DNA of 64,000 nucleotides from Heliocidaris erythrogramma (taxonomy: Eukaryota > Echinodermata > Echinoidea > Camarodonta > Echinometridae), in the NCBI GenBank assembly GCA_025617745.1, contig CM046869.1, positions 9,691,168 to 9,755,167 on the forward strand, given 5' to 3'. Every line of letters begins with the position of its first letter. Position 1 is the first letter of the stretch. The position numbers and the translations under genes are program-made. The notes beneath the pieces are model-generated. The model was given only the letters and a program-made list of their open reading frames with translations. It was not told where the DNA came from and did not search any database. Shown here piece after piece: positions 1 through 9,471 of this stretch.

Positions 1-73
1 GTTCGGATAGTGACAGGAAAGAATCGATTAGATTTTTTGTGATGATCGGTTATAGGAACTTCATTTCGGATAG

Positions 74-310
74 TTTTTTTTTTGTTTTTAAGAATATTTT
101 ATTACTTCCTTTTTAAAAATAACATTTTTCACAATAATCAAGGTAAAATACACAAACAAATACATTCACATGCAGTATCATTGTGCCAAATTACATAATA
201 ATAACAATAAGTAACCATAATATTTTACATGCATGTATTAAATAGTAGATTATGCCAAATCTGAAAGTCTTCATTGCGATAAAAAAAGAGAAAAATATAA
301 AATATAAAAT
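74..310 (-). mobile_element. 3'-UTR fragment of the LINE B family
   Basis: From a T-run at 64-75 onward the sequence matches, with few differences, the segment 10371-10608, which is the 3' non-coding end of the LINE at 10.4-17.6 kb, in the same orientation. It is a severely 5'-truncated retro-copy. A 25-bp direct repeat flanks it at 7-31 and 311-335, as expected of a target-site duplication. About 40 bp of non-LINE sequence (32-73) lies between the left repeat and the T-run. Confidence 0.75.
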
Positions 311-335
311 ATAGTGACAGGAAAGAATCGATTAG

Positions 336-660
336 GGAAAGAATGCAACTACTCGATCTGTAGCGCCGCTAAGGCGTGGGTCTGCCGCCTTTGACGGCCT
401 TTCTAGTTTTACATGTATATGTTATTTCTAGTGATTGGCTTGAATGAATTTGAATTGAAGTGAATTGAATGATTTCATCAAAATTCCCGGCTCGTGCTAA
501 CCGCACAGGTTCGAGAGAGGAGTGTATTCAATTATATCAATATCTATATTAAGGCAAGCTAGCAAATAAACACAAAGACCAGTTCATGCAAAGGAGATGT
601 AGCTGTCAACTTTTTTTCAGAGTGTATGCCTCGAAAGGGAAGTGGAATTAACTTTTAAAA
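336..660. other. gene-free stretch, nothing recognised
   Basis: AT-rich sequence without a convincing reading frame. A short GC-rich inverted segment near 360-400 resembles other repeat ends in the window, but I cannot assign it. Confidence 0.4.
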
Positions 661-664
661 AATA

Positions 665-838
665 TATTTCATGGTATTCCATCCTCTGTAACTAATGATT
701 TTAATCCAATTACCACCTGATAACATTTTCTCTCTTACAGTTTTACTTGTGATCAAATGTTCCTCTGTATATGTATTGTTGATGATTATCCAAAATTGTG
801 GATTTTAATTCAATAAATTGATTTGATTTGATTTAAAA
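665..838 (+). mobile_element. LINE-like 3' end with TTTGA tail
   Basis: The segment ends in an AATAAATTGATTTGATTTG-type tail and closely resembles 57410-57505, which has the same 'gatgataatccaaaattg' block followed by AATAAATTGATTTGAAT. A short TTTGA-type 3' repeat after an AATAAA-like signal is typical of CR1/L2-type non-LTR retrotransposon ends. The coding part is absent. Confidence 0.55.
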
Positions 839-1150
839 TCAACACAGTGCCCCCTACCCCCCCCCCCCCCCCTGTCTAACACAGGGCTATTCTGCCACAG
901 GGTGTTAGTATATTTTCATTATATTCAAAAGATGTTGGTATTATGTTATTATGTTTTATTTTGATTTTTTGGTAAATTTATATTATGCTTCAAACTGGTG
1001 TGGAATAATGACATGAGTTTTGTTTGGGATTTTTTTCCTGTGATTCCTGTATGTCTGTTATGCTTTGTAAACAGAAAATTGAGAATGATCCTATATGTTT
1101 GGATTTTGAATCTGAATTTGTTACGTATCTACACCCTAGCTGGGGGAGGG
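839..1150. other. gene-free stretch with C-run
   Basis: Contains a poly-C run at about 857-872 followed by AT-rich sequence. Short frames here show no protein-like composition. Confidence 0.5.
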
Positions 1151-1430
1151 GGGCATGTATATCATCCGCGTGCATATAAACGGATAAAAAGGGTACTTTG
1201 CAGCATTATAGGCCCGTAACCCGGGTTACGCGTTTAGGGTATCAAAAACAGCAAAAATCAATTCAATTCAATTCAATTCAATTTTATTTCGCAAGATAAA
1301 GTCAGTATACATGGTAACAATAAATTAAAATACATATACAAAATTATGCAGGGCTTTCCATGAAGGTTAGGAAACCTGTAGAAAAAGGGTAGCAAATTCA
1401 GAGGTGATAAGAAAGATCCGTGGAAAGGGG
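1151..1430. repeat. dispersed repeat interrupted by a LINE tail
   Basis: Segments 1160-1257 and 1380-1430 match a continuous copy at about 50122-50265 (shared words include 'catccgcgt', 'acggataaaa' and 'aaattcagaggtgataag'). The window copy is split by about 120 bp starting with (ATTCA)n and TTTTATTTC, which reads as the reverse complement of a non-LTR 3' tail (GAAATAAAATTGAATTGAAT). The 50-kb copy acts as the empty site. Confidence 0.6.
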
Positions 1431-2160
1431 GGGGGGGGGGGATATAGTTCGGTAATGTGTTCCAATTAAATTAGGTTAAATTTCTTTCACGGTTCCTTTT
1501 TGGCTAAAAAATGATCTATGATGATGATGTAAACCTCAAATAGGATGTAAAATACCACGCAAGATATAAAATCCATATTAAGGGTATAAATATCAGAGAT
1601 GTTAGACGGGTTTCCCTGTCTAGGGTATCGAAACTACTCCTACTGCAATCCCCGTTTAGGGTGCTTTTCAAAAAGTGATTTACGCGGATGATGTACAGGT
1701 CTCAGGGGGGGGGGGGGGGGGATAGGGACAAAAAAAAAATTCGCCAAACCTTCAAAAACCTTCAATAATCGCTCAGTAAGGGGTTATGGGGTCAAGTCTC
1801 CCTCCATAATTCCTTGACAAGCAAAAAAAAAAAAAAAAAAGGTCTTCACTCTAAAAGGGGGGGGGGGGGCACAATCAAGAAAATGGCGGATCGTCTATGG
1901 TAAAAAGTCATACTTCTCTTCCAAAGGGGGCAAGGCCGTACGCAGCGGGGGGGCAGGGGGGGCAGTTGCCCCCCCCCCCCCCCCCCCAGAAATTTCAAAA
2001 TCATACTTTTTTTTAATTGGGTTTTAGACTTCAAGTTATGGGTTCCTTTGAAAGCGATCATCTTGCCCCCCAGGAAAAAATTTCTGCGTACGGCCTTGAA
2101 AGGGGGGGGGGGGGCACGGGCCGGCTGTGCCCCCCCCCCCCCCTGGATCCGCCACTGACT
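1431..2160. repeat. cluster of G/C-run repeats with hAT-like end
   Basis: Dense patchwork of homopolymer G or C runs (about 1427-1441, 1706-1721, 1858-1869, 1970-1987, 2102-2114, 2130-2143). The block 1722-1835 (GGGACAAAAA, then GCCAAACCTTCAAAAACC) recurs at 17739-17850 and 34650-34700. The right edge 2145-2158 (GGATCCGCCACTG) matches the end of the hAT-like MITE family seen at 7877-8013 and 8594-8607. No coding signal. Confidence 0.6.
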
Positions 2161-2357
2161 TACAACATACTTGGTATGTTACTTACATACGCCAGTAGCT
2201 GATTCGGATCCAGGCGCGGGGCTAAAGTACCGGTGACTTGCGCCGATACTGCAGGCGGCAAGGTTATGAGCAGTCCGTACAAGATCAAGGACTCGCTTAG
2301 CGGGTCGTCTGAGCGTTCGAATTTGACACAACTTTTCTTCAATGAACAGTGACTAAG

Positions 2358-2412
2358 TGAGCATGCGCAGTAGCGCCTTGGAAGAAAATATTAAATAGAG
2401 CATGCGCAGTTC
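2358..2412. promoter_or_regulatory. pair of NRF1-like GCATGCGCAGT sites
   Basis: GAGCATGCGCAGT occurs twice, at about 2358-2370 and 2399-2411, roughly 380-430 bp upstream of the P450 start codon. This resembles the NRF1 site (GCGCATGCGC core). Use as P450 promoter elements is inference from position. Confidence 0.4.
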
Positions 2413-2548
2413 TGCCCAGGAAAAAATAGTCAAAGATATTCGGAGCTCTGATAGAGATTTGTTTTTCCTAGTTAAATTATATTTTATCACGTGATCACCA
2501 ATTGACCAATCATGTATTTAGAATACTCATGAATATTCATAGAAGGGA

Positions 2549-2556
2549 TATAAAAA
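2549..2556 (+). promoter_or_regulatory. TATA-box-like sequence upstream of P450
   Basis: TATAAAAA lies 235 bp before the P450 ATG. A polypyrimidine tract and CAG at about 2747-2761 look like a splice acceptor, so the gene may have a non-coding first exon that starts just after this box and is spliced to about 2762. Confidence 0.35.
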
Positions 2557-2790
2557 ATAATACGCTTGTTGCCATGTGTTGCTCGCCCTCCCCCTTTCAA
2601 AAACGACCCCCGCAATACAGCTTGCAGTGAGTATAGGCCTATATACACAAGGGATGCCCAGATATATTTCACCCCTCCCCCTTTTTTTACTCAGGATGGA
2701 AGAAGGCCCCCATCCATCTTCTATTGATCACTGATTGAAATTTCCCATTTTTTCATTCACAGAATTAATTGACGTGAGAATAGATACAAT

Positions 2791-5700
2791 ATGGAGTCGG
2801 CATCTTCATCACCATGGAGTTTTGGCTCTCTTCCTCTCTATGGAGCAACGTTGCTCATTTTTCTGATATTCTTGATGAAACGGAGGTACGAAGGGAAGAC
2901 CAAGGACCTTCCTCCTGGTCCAAAGGGCTGGCCATTCTTCGGAAACTTCTTTGACTTTTCCAAGGTGGAGGAACGTGAACTCTTGAACCAATGGGCAAGG
3001 AAGTATGGCGACATCTTCATGTACAGGTTATTCGGATCCCGTTTTGTCTTGCTGAACAACGTCAATATCATCCAAGAGGTCTATGTTTCTGGACCACACA
3101 TTCATGATAGAATCCCTATCCTCCCTTGCAACAGAGCTCTAGGTAGACCCAACACTGGTACGATCAATCCTCTAAAACATATTTCTTTTTATGCCTCCGC
3201 CCACCTAGGTGGTGCCGGAGGCATTATGTTTTTCGGGTCGTCCGTCCGTCCGTCCCCTTTTCGTTCTCGCGATAACTTTAAAACTGTTTTGTGGATCAGT
3301 TTGTAACTTGGCCCATGTATGCATATGTGAGGGACGATGAACTGATTAGATTTTAGGATCTCAAGGTCAAAGTTCAAAGGTCATAGAGGTCATTACATAC
3401 ATAAAAATGGTTTGTTCTTGTGATAACTTAGGAACCGTTTGGCGGATCAGCTTCTAACTTGGCCCATGTATTCATATGGGAGGGACGATGAACTGATTAG
3501 ATTTTGGGATCTCAAGGTCAAAGGTCAAAGGTCACAGAGGTAATTATGTACATAAAAATGGTTAGTTCTCGCGATAACTGAAGAACTGTTTGATAGATCA
3601 GCTTCTAACCTGGCCCATGTTTGAATATGGGAGGGACGATGAACTGATTAGATTTTAGGGTCTCAAGGTCAAAGGTCAGAGGCGTCATTATGTACATAAA
3701 AATGGTTCATTCTTGCAATAACTTCAGAACTGTTTGACGGATCAACCTCAAACTTGGCCCATGTTGATGTATGCATATGCAAGGGACGATGAACGGATTA
3801 GATTTTAGGGTCTCAAGGTCATAGAGGTCATTATATACATAAAAATGGTTTATGTGTGGAGTCTAGGCCTACCTATTTTAGAAATTTCAAGGGGACAGTG
3901 GTCTATTTGCTATAAAATATCTATTTCCTTGGTGTATTTGATGATTGTAAGTCATCAATGGGAAGTTTTTTTATTTGAAAATGAAATGAAATAAATTTTC
4001 TGTCTCAGTGCTTTTTAAGTGAAAAGATTTGTAATTTGTTGGACTAATTTTTTTAGAGTGTACATGTACATGTATGCCATACATTTCCAATCTGGTGATG
4101 GCGGAGGCATAAATTCCGACCGCGCCCGGTCGAAGATTCATCTAGTCTTTCAATTCACTTTGACATTATAATAACATATTTTGATTGAATATTATTTTCT
4201 TGAAATAATCTGATTTTATAATGAATTGGGTCGTTCTCCTGGTGAAGATTTTCTTATGACTATTTTGCCGGAACTGATATACTGAAAGTTGTAGAGATCG
4301 CTTCTGGATTGATAACCACAATGAACATACATTTTAAACAGAATACTTCTGATGAACGAGACAGCACTATACTTTGTTTTTTTCACACCTATTCTTAATT
4401 CAGATCTTGGTATCATTGGATGCGCGGGTGATCGAGATTGGCGACAGTTGCGAGGGCTTGTGCAAAACATCCTGCGTAACGTCAAAAGCAGCGACGCATA
4501 TTTCGAAGATCTTGTGACGTCCCAGGCAGCACGGTTTCTCGGGGAGGTCTCTCGCTACAAAGGCTCATCCTTTGATCCGCAAGACTTCACCTACGTTACC
4601 ACAGCCAACATCGCAGCTACAGTCGTGTTTGGGAAGACATACGAGTACGGGGACAAAGACTTCGTAGACCTTGTCAAGCTGACTCAAGATATTATGGATT
4701 ACCTGGGTAAGGTGACAAGCAATTACCACATTCCAGTCGTTGCGTCTCTCCCAATTGAATCGAACCGAAAGGGCTACGATGCCATCGCGAAAATGTTTCA
4801 ATTCATCAAGAAAACGATTCAGGAGCGTCGGGAATCCTTCCAGAGCCAAGAGAGCACCACTCAGGAGGAACCTAGCGTGGTGCAGTCCTTTCTGAAGGAG
4901 CAGCGGATTCAGGAAAAACAGGTAGGCCTGAAAGTTGTTGTTTGACTTTCCCGTTGAAGGGTTCCCGGGGAAAAGGACAAACGCACAACTTTGATATAAA
5001 CCATCTTATATGGCAATATATGTTACTCATGGCTCAGGTACGGTTGATGCACTCCCAAGGATTTTGAAACTCCATGAAACCATCACCATTATACTCGGGC
5101 AGCAGGATACTATTTTGTTGTTTGCACCTGCTTCTAATTCATGATATAGCATAGATCAGAAGAGGGTGGATAAATGAAATCATCTTTCCGATAATTTGAT
5201 GTGTAGACTGCATTGATATTTGGACAAGAATTAATTGACAGTCTGAATTGCTAATTTTGCAAATGATTTCATTTTTTTGTGAGCAGGATAACCCTCATCC
5301 ATTCACGGATGCAAACCTCATCCAGACTGTCTTTGACCTCTGCTTCGCGGGCCTCGATACAGTCAGCACCAGTCTGTGTTGGATGTACCGAATCCTCGCC
5401 CATCACCGAGACGTACAGGCCAAAGTTCAAGCCGAGCTGGACAATGTTGTCGGTCGTGATCATATGCCACAGCTCAGCGATTGTGCAGCTCTTCCATTCA
5501 CCTTGGCCACCATAGCAGAGTGTTACCGAGTATCGAGGATGGTTCCCGCTCAGTTACCGCATGTTGTTAATGAAGACTGCCAGATCGGCGGCTACCACGT
5601 CCCAAAGGGAACTTTTGTGTCCATCCACTCCACTTATTTGGCAACATCTCAGGATGTTTGGGATGAACCTGATGTATTCCGTCCGGAACGATTCATCGAT

Positions 5701-6685
5701 GCAACTGGAGCATTCGACGCGAGCCTTGAAAACAACATGATGAAATTTGGAGCCGGTGAGTGGACCTTTCTCATCATTATTTTCTCTCACTTTACTAACA
5801 AGGGCGTACTGGCACCCATTAAACGAGACCCGAGAAATATCGATGGTACCATGGCTCCCAGACAACTTTCCTGCATCAACCGGCTCTCCGTTCACAACTT
5901 GACCGGCCTTTAAGCCAAAACATTGAACAATTAACCCAGCCACAAGCATCCCCCACCCCCGAAGATTTTGAAAGTGTCTATATTCGGCCAACCACCACCT
6001 CATATTGCTTAGCAATGTGAGCGCCACGGCCCATTGCTGGAATACTCCCCAGGGAGTGGAGAATGTGCATACATTGTGTGCGGGCAAGCCAGAATCCGAT
6101 GACCGGGGTAATAATATATCTGTAAAGCGCTTAGAGACATCGCTGGTGTATTAGGCGCTATATAAAAGCGGAATATTATTATTATTATTATATTCGGGCA
6201 GCGAGGTGCTCGAATGTTCTCATAATTATTTTGGTAGTGATGTGCCCGATTATGTAATTTCTGTACATTTTCAGTGCAAAAAATTTGAAACTGGAAAGTT
6301 GATGTTCGGGCAGAAGACGTCAGCCCCCTCGCGAAAAATGTCTATTAAGCTCTTTAGCTCTTTGTTGTTACTAGACTCGTACGGAATCTAAAAAGATGTT
6401 TGAAAAAAGTTTTGAGATTGTAAAAAGCAGTATTTTTTTCATTAAAAATCTGAGTACGCGTCAAACTATTGTCTATTAATAGATTTTCTTCATTGTCTTT
6501 CCTCGTTACCAGGACGACGAATTTGTGTGGGAGAACAGTTGGCTCGAACGGAGCTGTTTATCATCATTACCCATCTCCTTCATCTTTTCACCCTCCATGA
6601 GGTCACACCCTTCACCATGGACTGCATCGGGGGACTGGTATATCATCCTCTGCCCTATCAGATACAGGCCATGCCCCGGTCATAG
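2791..6685 (+). CDS. cytochrome P450, clan 2 (CYP1/CYP17-like), four coding exons
   Basis: Heme-thiolate mono-oxygenase, expected in the endoplasmic reticulum membrane with electrons from NADPH-P450 reductase; substrate unknown. Coding exons: 2791-3157, 4404-4921, 5287-5755, 6513-6685 (stop 6683-6685). Intron phases are 1, 0, 1, all GT-AG, giving 508 codons, normal for the family. The protein has a hydrophobic anchor at about residues 14-29, a PPGPKGWPFFGN hinge at 41-52, WxxxR at 135-139, I-helix AGLDTV at 316-321, ExxR at 373-376, FRPERF at 426-431, and heme loop FGAGRRICVG at 449-458 with Cys456. The DTV rather than DTT I-helix resembles CYP1 enzymes. The exon 1 donor could be 3142 instead of 3157 (same phase), but 3157 keeps a GRP segment seen in relatives. 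Introns hold a Helitron-like element (intron 1) and a SINE (intron 3). Exact subfamily was not determined. Confidence 0.93.
3184..4145 (+). mobile_element. Helitron/HINE-like non-autonomous element in P450 intron 1
   Basis: Begins with TC at 3184 and a hairpin (ATGCCTCCG at 3191 pairing with CGGAGGCAT ending about 3224), then a GTCC microsatellite (about 3238-3257), four ~150-bp tandem units, an inverted GGCGGAGGCAT at 4100-4110, a second hairpin (CCGACCG...CGGTCG, about 4117-4133), and CTAG at 4142-4145 followed by T. Subterminal inverted repeats, central ~150-bp repeats, a 3' hairpin and CTAG-T are the hallmarks of Helentron-derived HINE/DINE-like and bivalve pearl-like elements. No coding capacity is seen. 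It occupies about three quarters of the intron. Confidence 0.6.
3264..3848 (+). repeat. four ~150-bp tandem units rich in AGGTCA half-sites
   Basis: Units start at about 3264, 3415, 3566 and 3710 with the shared opening TTCTCGCGATAACT. Each ends with TCAAGGTCA and further AGGTCA copies. I count ten exact AGGTCA hexamers, at 3364, 3378, 3387, 3515, 3522, 3529, 3666, 3673, 3816 and 3825. Several have one-base spacing (DR1), the arrangement bound by RXR/HNF4/COUP-type receptors. The function here is untested. Confidence 0.8.
5935..6330 (+). repeat. unit of the 50-kb tandem repeat family, split by a SINE
   Basis: Segments 5958-6006 and 6190-6330 (GAGGATTTTGAAAG-like, TATTCGGGCAGCGAGG, TCTGTACATTTTCA, AGTTGATATTCGGGC-like words) match the tandem units at 50280-51065. 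The match is broken by about 180 bp of SINE sequence. It lies in P450 intron 3. Confidence 0.6.
6007..6189 (+). mobile_element. truncated SINE with (ATT)n tail
   Basis: Carries the block GGGGTAATAATATATCTGTAAAGCGCTTAGAGACAT-like core, then GCGCTATATAAAAG and (ATT)n. The same body appears, reverse-complemented and with a tRNA-like head, at 25960-26205. Here the tRNA head is missing, so this is a 5'-truncated copy. CATATT before it and ATATT after it may be the remains of a target-site duplication. Confidence 0.65.
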
Positions 6686-7092
6686 CTAGGAGATGGATGA
6701 TCAGAGTGACTATATTCGATTTGCAATGACTTATAGCGTATAGAGCTGAACCAGTTTTGCGATCAATCCAAAATGGCAATGGCAAATTAAGATCATTATT
6801 GCATTCACATATTGTTCAAAAGGCTAACCATTAACCAATCAAAATGGCTGTTTCAGATTTGCAATAATTGATTGCAAACCTTTGTGTTACTGGCCCCAGG
6901 TCTTAGAAACGGAAGGGTCACGGGTTCGAACCCAAATCAGAGCTCTATATCGTGACATTGAATAATTCCTCAGTTAACTATGGTCAAACGTGGTTCAAGC
7001 GTCATTTAGAGTATGGGTACTCTTAAGTCATTAAGCGGGTATACTGCCCTCATGGGGGAGGGGCACCGGAATATTTTATGGACGAAATGTGC
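6686..7092. repeat. P450 3' flank with foldback MITE-like sequence
   Basis: Between about 6740 and 6893 the ends are imperfect inverted copies (CCAG...TTTGCGATCAAT against ATTGATTGCAAACC...TACTGG) around a centre containing ACCAATCAAAATGGC. The layout resembles the palindromic MITEs at 33397-33539 and 40233-40375. A tRNA B-box-like GGTTCGAACCC at about 6924-6934 stands alone without an A box. No polyadenylation signal could be placed with confidence. Confidence 0.45.
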
Positions 7093-7095
7093 GAG

Positions 7096-7440
7096 CCCAA
7101 GTTCAAGTTCAAGTTTAAGTTCGCTTTATTTTCACATTCACATTTCACATTTCATGTTAATACATATTGTTGGTTTGTTACAAGTATTAATAATGATAAA
7201 ACTAATACAGTGTTTATGTAATAAAGATAAGTACATAAAAATACATTATATTACTTTGGATTACTTGTCGTAACTTGTAAAGAATGACTAATAAAATTGG
7301 AAATGAGGATATGAAGGAGCCTAAAATAAAAGCAAAGCTTGTTGGTTATAGGCTCCAGAGAGTAATAAAATATAAGTCTTATTACAAGGTTGTGAGAAAG
7401 AACAAGAAATATTTGAAGAATTAAGTAAAGCAACTATATG
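7096..7440 (-). mobile_element. LINE-like 3' end, minus strand
   Basis: On the minus strand the segment ends with AAAATAAAGCGAACTTAAACTTGAACTTG, a short TTGAAC-type 3' tail after an AATAAA-like signal, as in CR1/L2-type retroelements. The AT-rich body to the right has no surviving reading frame, so its length is a guess. Confidence 0.4.
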
Positions 7441-7540
7441 TATTATTACAAGTTTCATCAAATGTGAGTGAACAAGGCACTGATCTCTACCTAAAGTAGG
7501 TAGAGATCATTGGCACAAGGCCATAGACCGAGGGTAGGGG

Positions 7541-7570
7541 ATTGTATCGCCCCTTTTCACGTCCCCCACC

Positions 7571-7607
<37 letters not shown>

Positions 7608-7640
7608 CTTTCCAATTCCACGGGGCCCTGTAGCTACGCC
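7541..7640. repeat. (CT)n microsatellite and hAT-like terminus
   Basis: A CT dinucleotide run spans about 7576-7604. The following GTAGCTACGCCACTG ending at about 7635 matches the CAGTGGCGTAGC-type terminus common in hAT-like elements. No matching left end was found. Confidence 0.5.
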
Positions 7641-7876
7641 ACTGGCTCTGATAACACTTTAAAAAGTGGGTTCAAATGCCTGTCTGCTCTTTTGCATTTA
7701 CTTGCTTTCTTACTCTCCCATGAAAAAAAAAACAGGAACATGTACAGTATGTTGATAACAATAAACCTATCCTCCATTACGAGTGCCTTGAAATTTCGTA
7801 ATTGAAATTTTGTGAAAGTTTAGCCATGAATATCTGTAACTATATAGACGTTGGTCTGTTGTGGTATAGGTTGTCA

Positions 7877-8013
7877 CAGTGCCGAATCCGGGGGGGGGGG
7901 GGGGGGCGGGACTTCCCCCTCATTTGTTTTGTTTTGTTTGTTTTTTTGTTTTGCTTGTCAAAAAAAGTTTAATATTTGGCCCCCTCCATCCCAAAATCAT
8001 GGATCTGCCACAG
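7877..8013. mobile_element. 137-bp hAT-like MITE with perfect 8-bp TSD
   Basis: Left end CAGTGCCGAATCCGGGG and right end GGATCTGCCACAG are imperfect inverted repeats of the CAGTGGCGGATCC type. The octamer GGTTGTCA lies directly outside both ends (7869-7876 and 8014-8021). An 8-bp duplication with CAG-type ends is the hAT signature. The interior is a G-run and T-rich filler with no coding capacity. Confidence 0.8.
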
Positions 8014-8021
8014 GGTTGTCA

Positions 8022-9169
8022 TTCCTTGTTTTTGATATTCTGAAGCATACTCACAAATGGCCTATAATTTATGGATGGGCTACACAGCACATGATGAGAC
8101 TGACAGTCCAATTTTCAGACATACCACGACAGAGACAGACATTTTTCTGTCTTACCTTAATATGTATTTCTTTGTATTTCGATATAGTGGGCTGTTCGTC
8201 TCCCCGGTTGTCGGTGTTTCGTGGACCTTTTAGAACTTCCTCATATATTTCCTTGTTTTGTCGGTCTCGTGGGCAACCGGTCCACTGGGATGACCCCGAA
8301 TTCATTTGTCCGAAATTGAAATAAGATTTCTAAATCCGACCTTTTGATTTAATCTGAGAGTTCATTCATCGCGAACCTTCTGACTAACAAACTATCGAAG
8401 GAACAAACATCGGAATTAACGAACCTTCCGAATAATGAAAGGGGATCCAGGAATTGAAATGGAGTGGGGGCGCCAGCGGCAAGCGAGCGGAGGGTGTGTG
8501 TGTGGGGGGGGGGGGGGTGGCTATCCCCCTCCCACGGTAAAAATCACAAAACAGAAAGATTAAAGAGGGGGCGCGCGCCCTTGGTGCCCCTGCCTGGATC
8601 CGCCACTGATTGTAAAGAGGTTATGTGGTGTTACTAATTAACAAATCTTGAAGATAATTATATCTTGTATTATTTTGTGTACTAGAAACATTACTTATGA
8701 CAACTTACTGTGAAATTATTATGCTTTGATAATGGTATTTTCGGGTAACAATTCTAATCATTAAGGGAGATTAATGATGTTATATGAAATGAAACAATAA
8801 TTTATTTACTTTGCAAGACAACTCGGTGTATGAATTTTATCATGCAAAATATGGGGAGAGAAAAAATAATAAAAGATATGGCGTCTTTTGAGGCCGAGGG
8901 AATTTTTAATACATGAAGGGGGTAATTGATTTTATTGTATATATAAACTTCTTTAATTATCATTAAATCTTTCTAGCATATGTATTCAATGCAATTTACG
9001 GGGAGGAAAACATTTTAATAAACACGGTCATTCAGGCGTGGACGAGAGTTGATAATACATAAACTTTGAAATATAAATAAAAATATTTTGATATTGTGTC
9101 CTTTATTGTATTATTATTATTGTAAATTGCCTAGCATTACTTTTAGCTACACTATTTTTGTTTTCAAGA
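8022..9169. other. gene-free stretch with one solo hAT-like end
   Basis: Mostly AT-rich. A G-run lies at about 8503-8517 and a solo GGATCCGCCACTG terminus at about 8595-8607, the same family as the MITE at 7877. The frame at 8069-8305 has no recognisable domain. Confidence 0.5.
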
Positions 9170-9471
9170 TTAAAGGGATACGCCACCGGGCGGCCGTGGG
9201 GAAAGTCAGGATTGCATAAGCCCCATTCACTCGTACACAAAGTTTGTGCGTCGAACGCGTCCGTTGGACTAAGTGGGATTACATTTCGACTGCACGAAGC
9301 CGTCCGAATCTCGCACGAGAGCTCGAGCTCAGGCGGAGCGTGCATGTTTGTGCGGCGACCAGTCTATCCGAGGTTTGCCCCCCGCGGGGCAACGGCATGA
9401 TCAGGTAACGATCACGGTGCCCTCTCGCGGCATTAAAACGTCCACAATCCTGCGGTTGAGTATCCCTTTAA
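9170..9471. mobile_element. GC-rich TTAA-flanked MITE
   Basis: TTAAAGGGATAC at 9170 and GTATCCCTTTAA ending at 9471 are exact inverted copies over 12 bp, with TTAA at both edges. The 302-bp interior is GC-rich against AT-rich flanks. TTAA edges with AGGG-type ends fit Kolobok- or piggyBac-like non-autonomous elements. Overlapping frames on both strands here are byproducts of the high GC content. Confidence 0.7.

Noticed and set aside
5554..6087. 177-codon minus-strand frame over P450 exon 3 and intron 3
   Set aside because: It lies antisense to a clear P450 exon and then runs through repeat and SINE sequence; no domain features.
6920..6940. tRNA B-box-like GGTTCGAACCC
   Set aside because: No A box or acceptor stem at the right distance; likely an old SINE trace.
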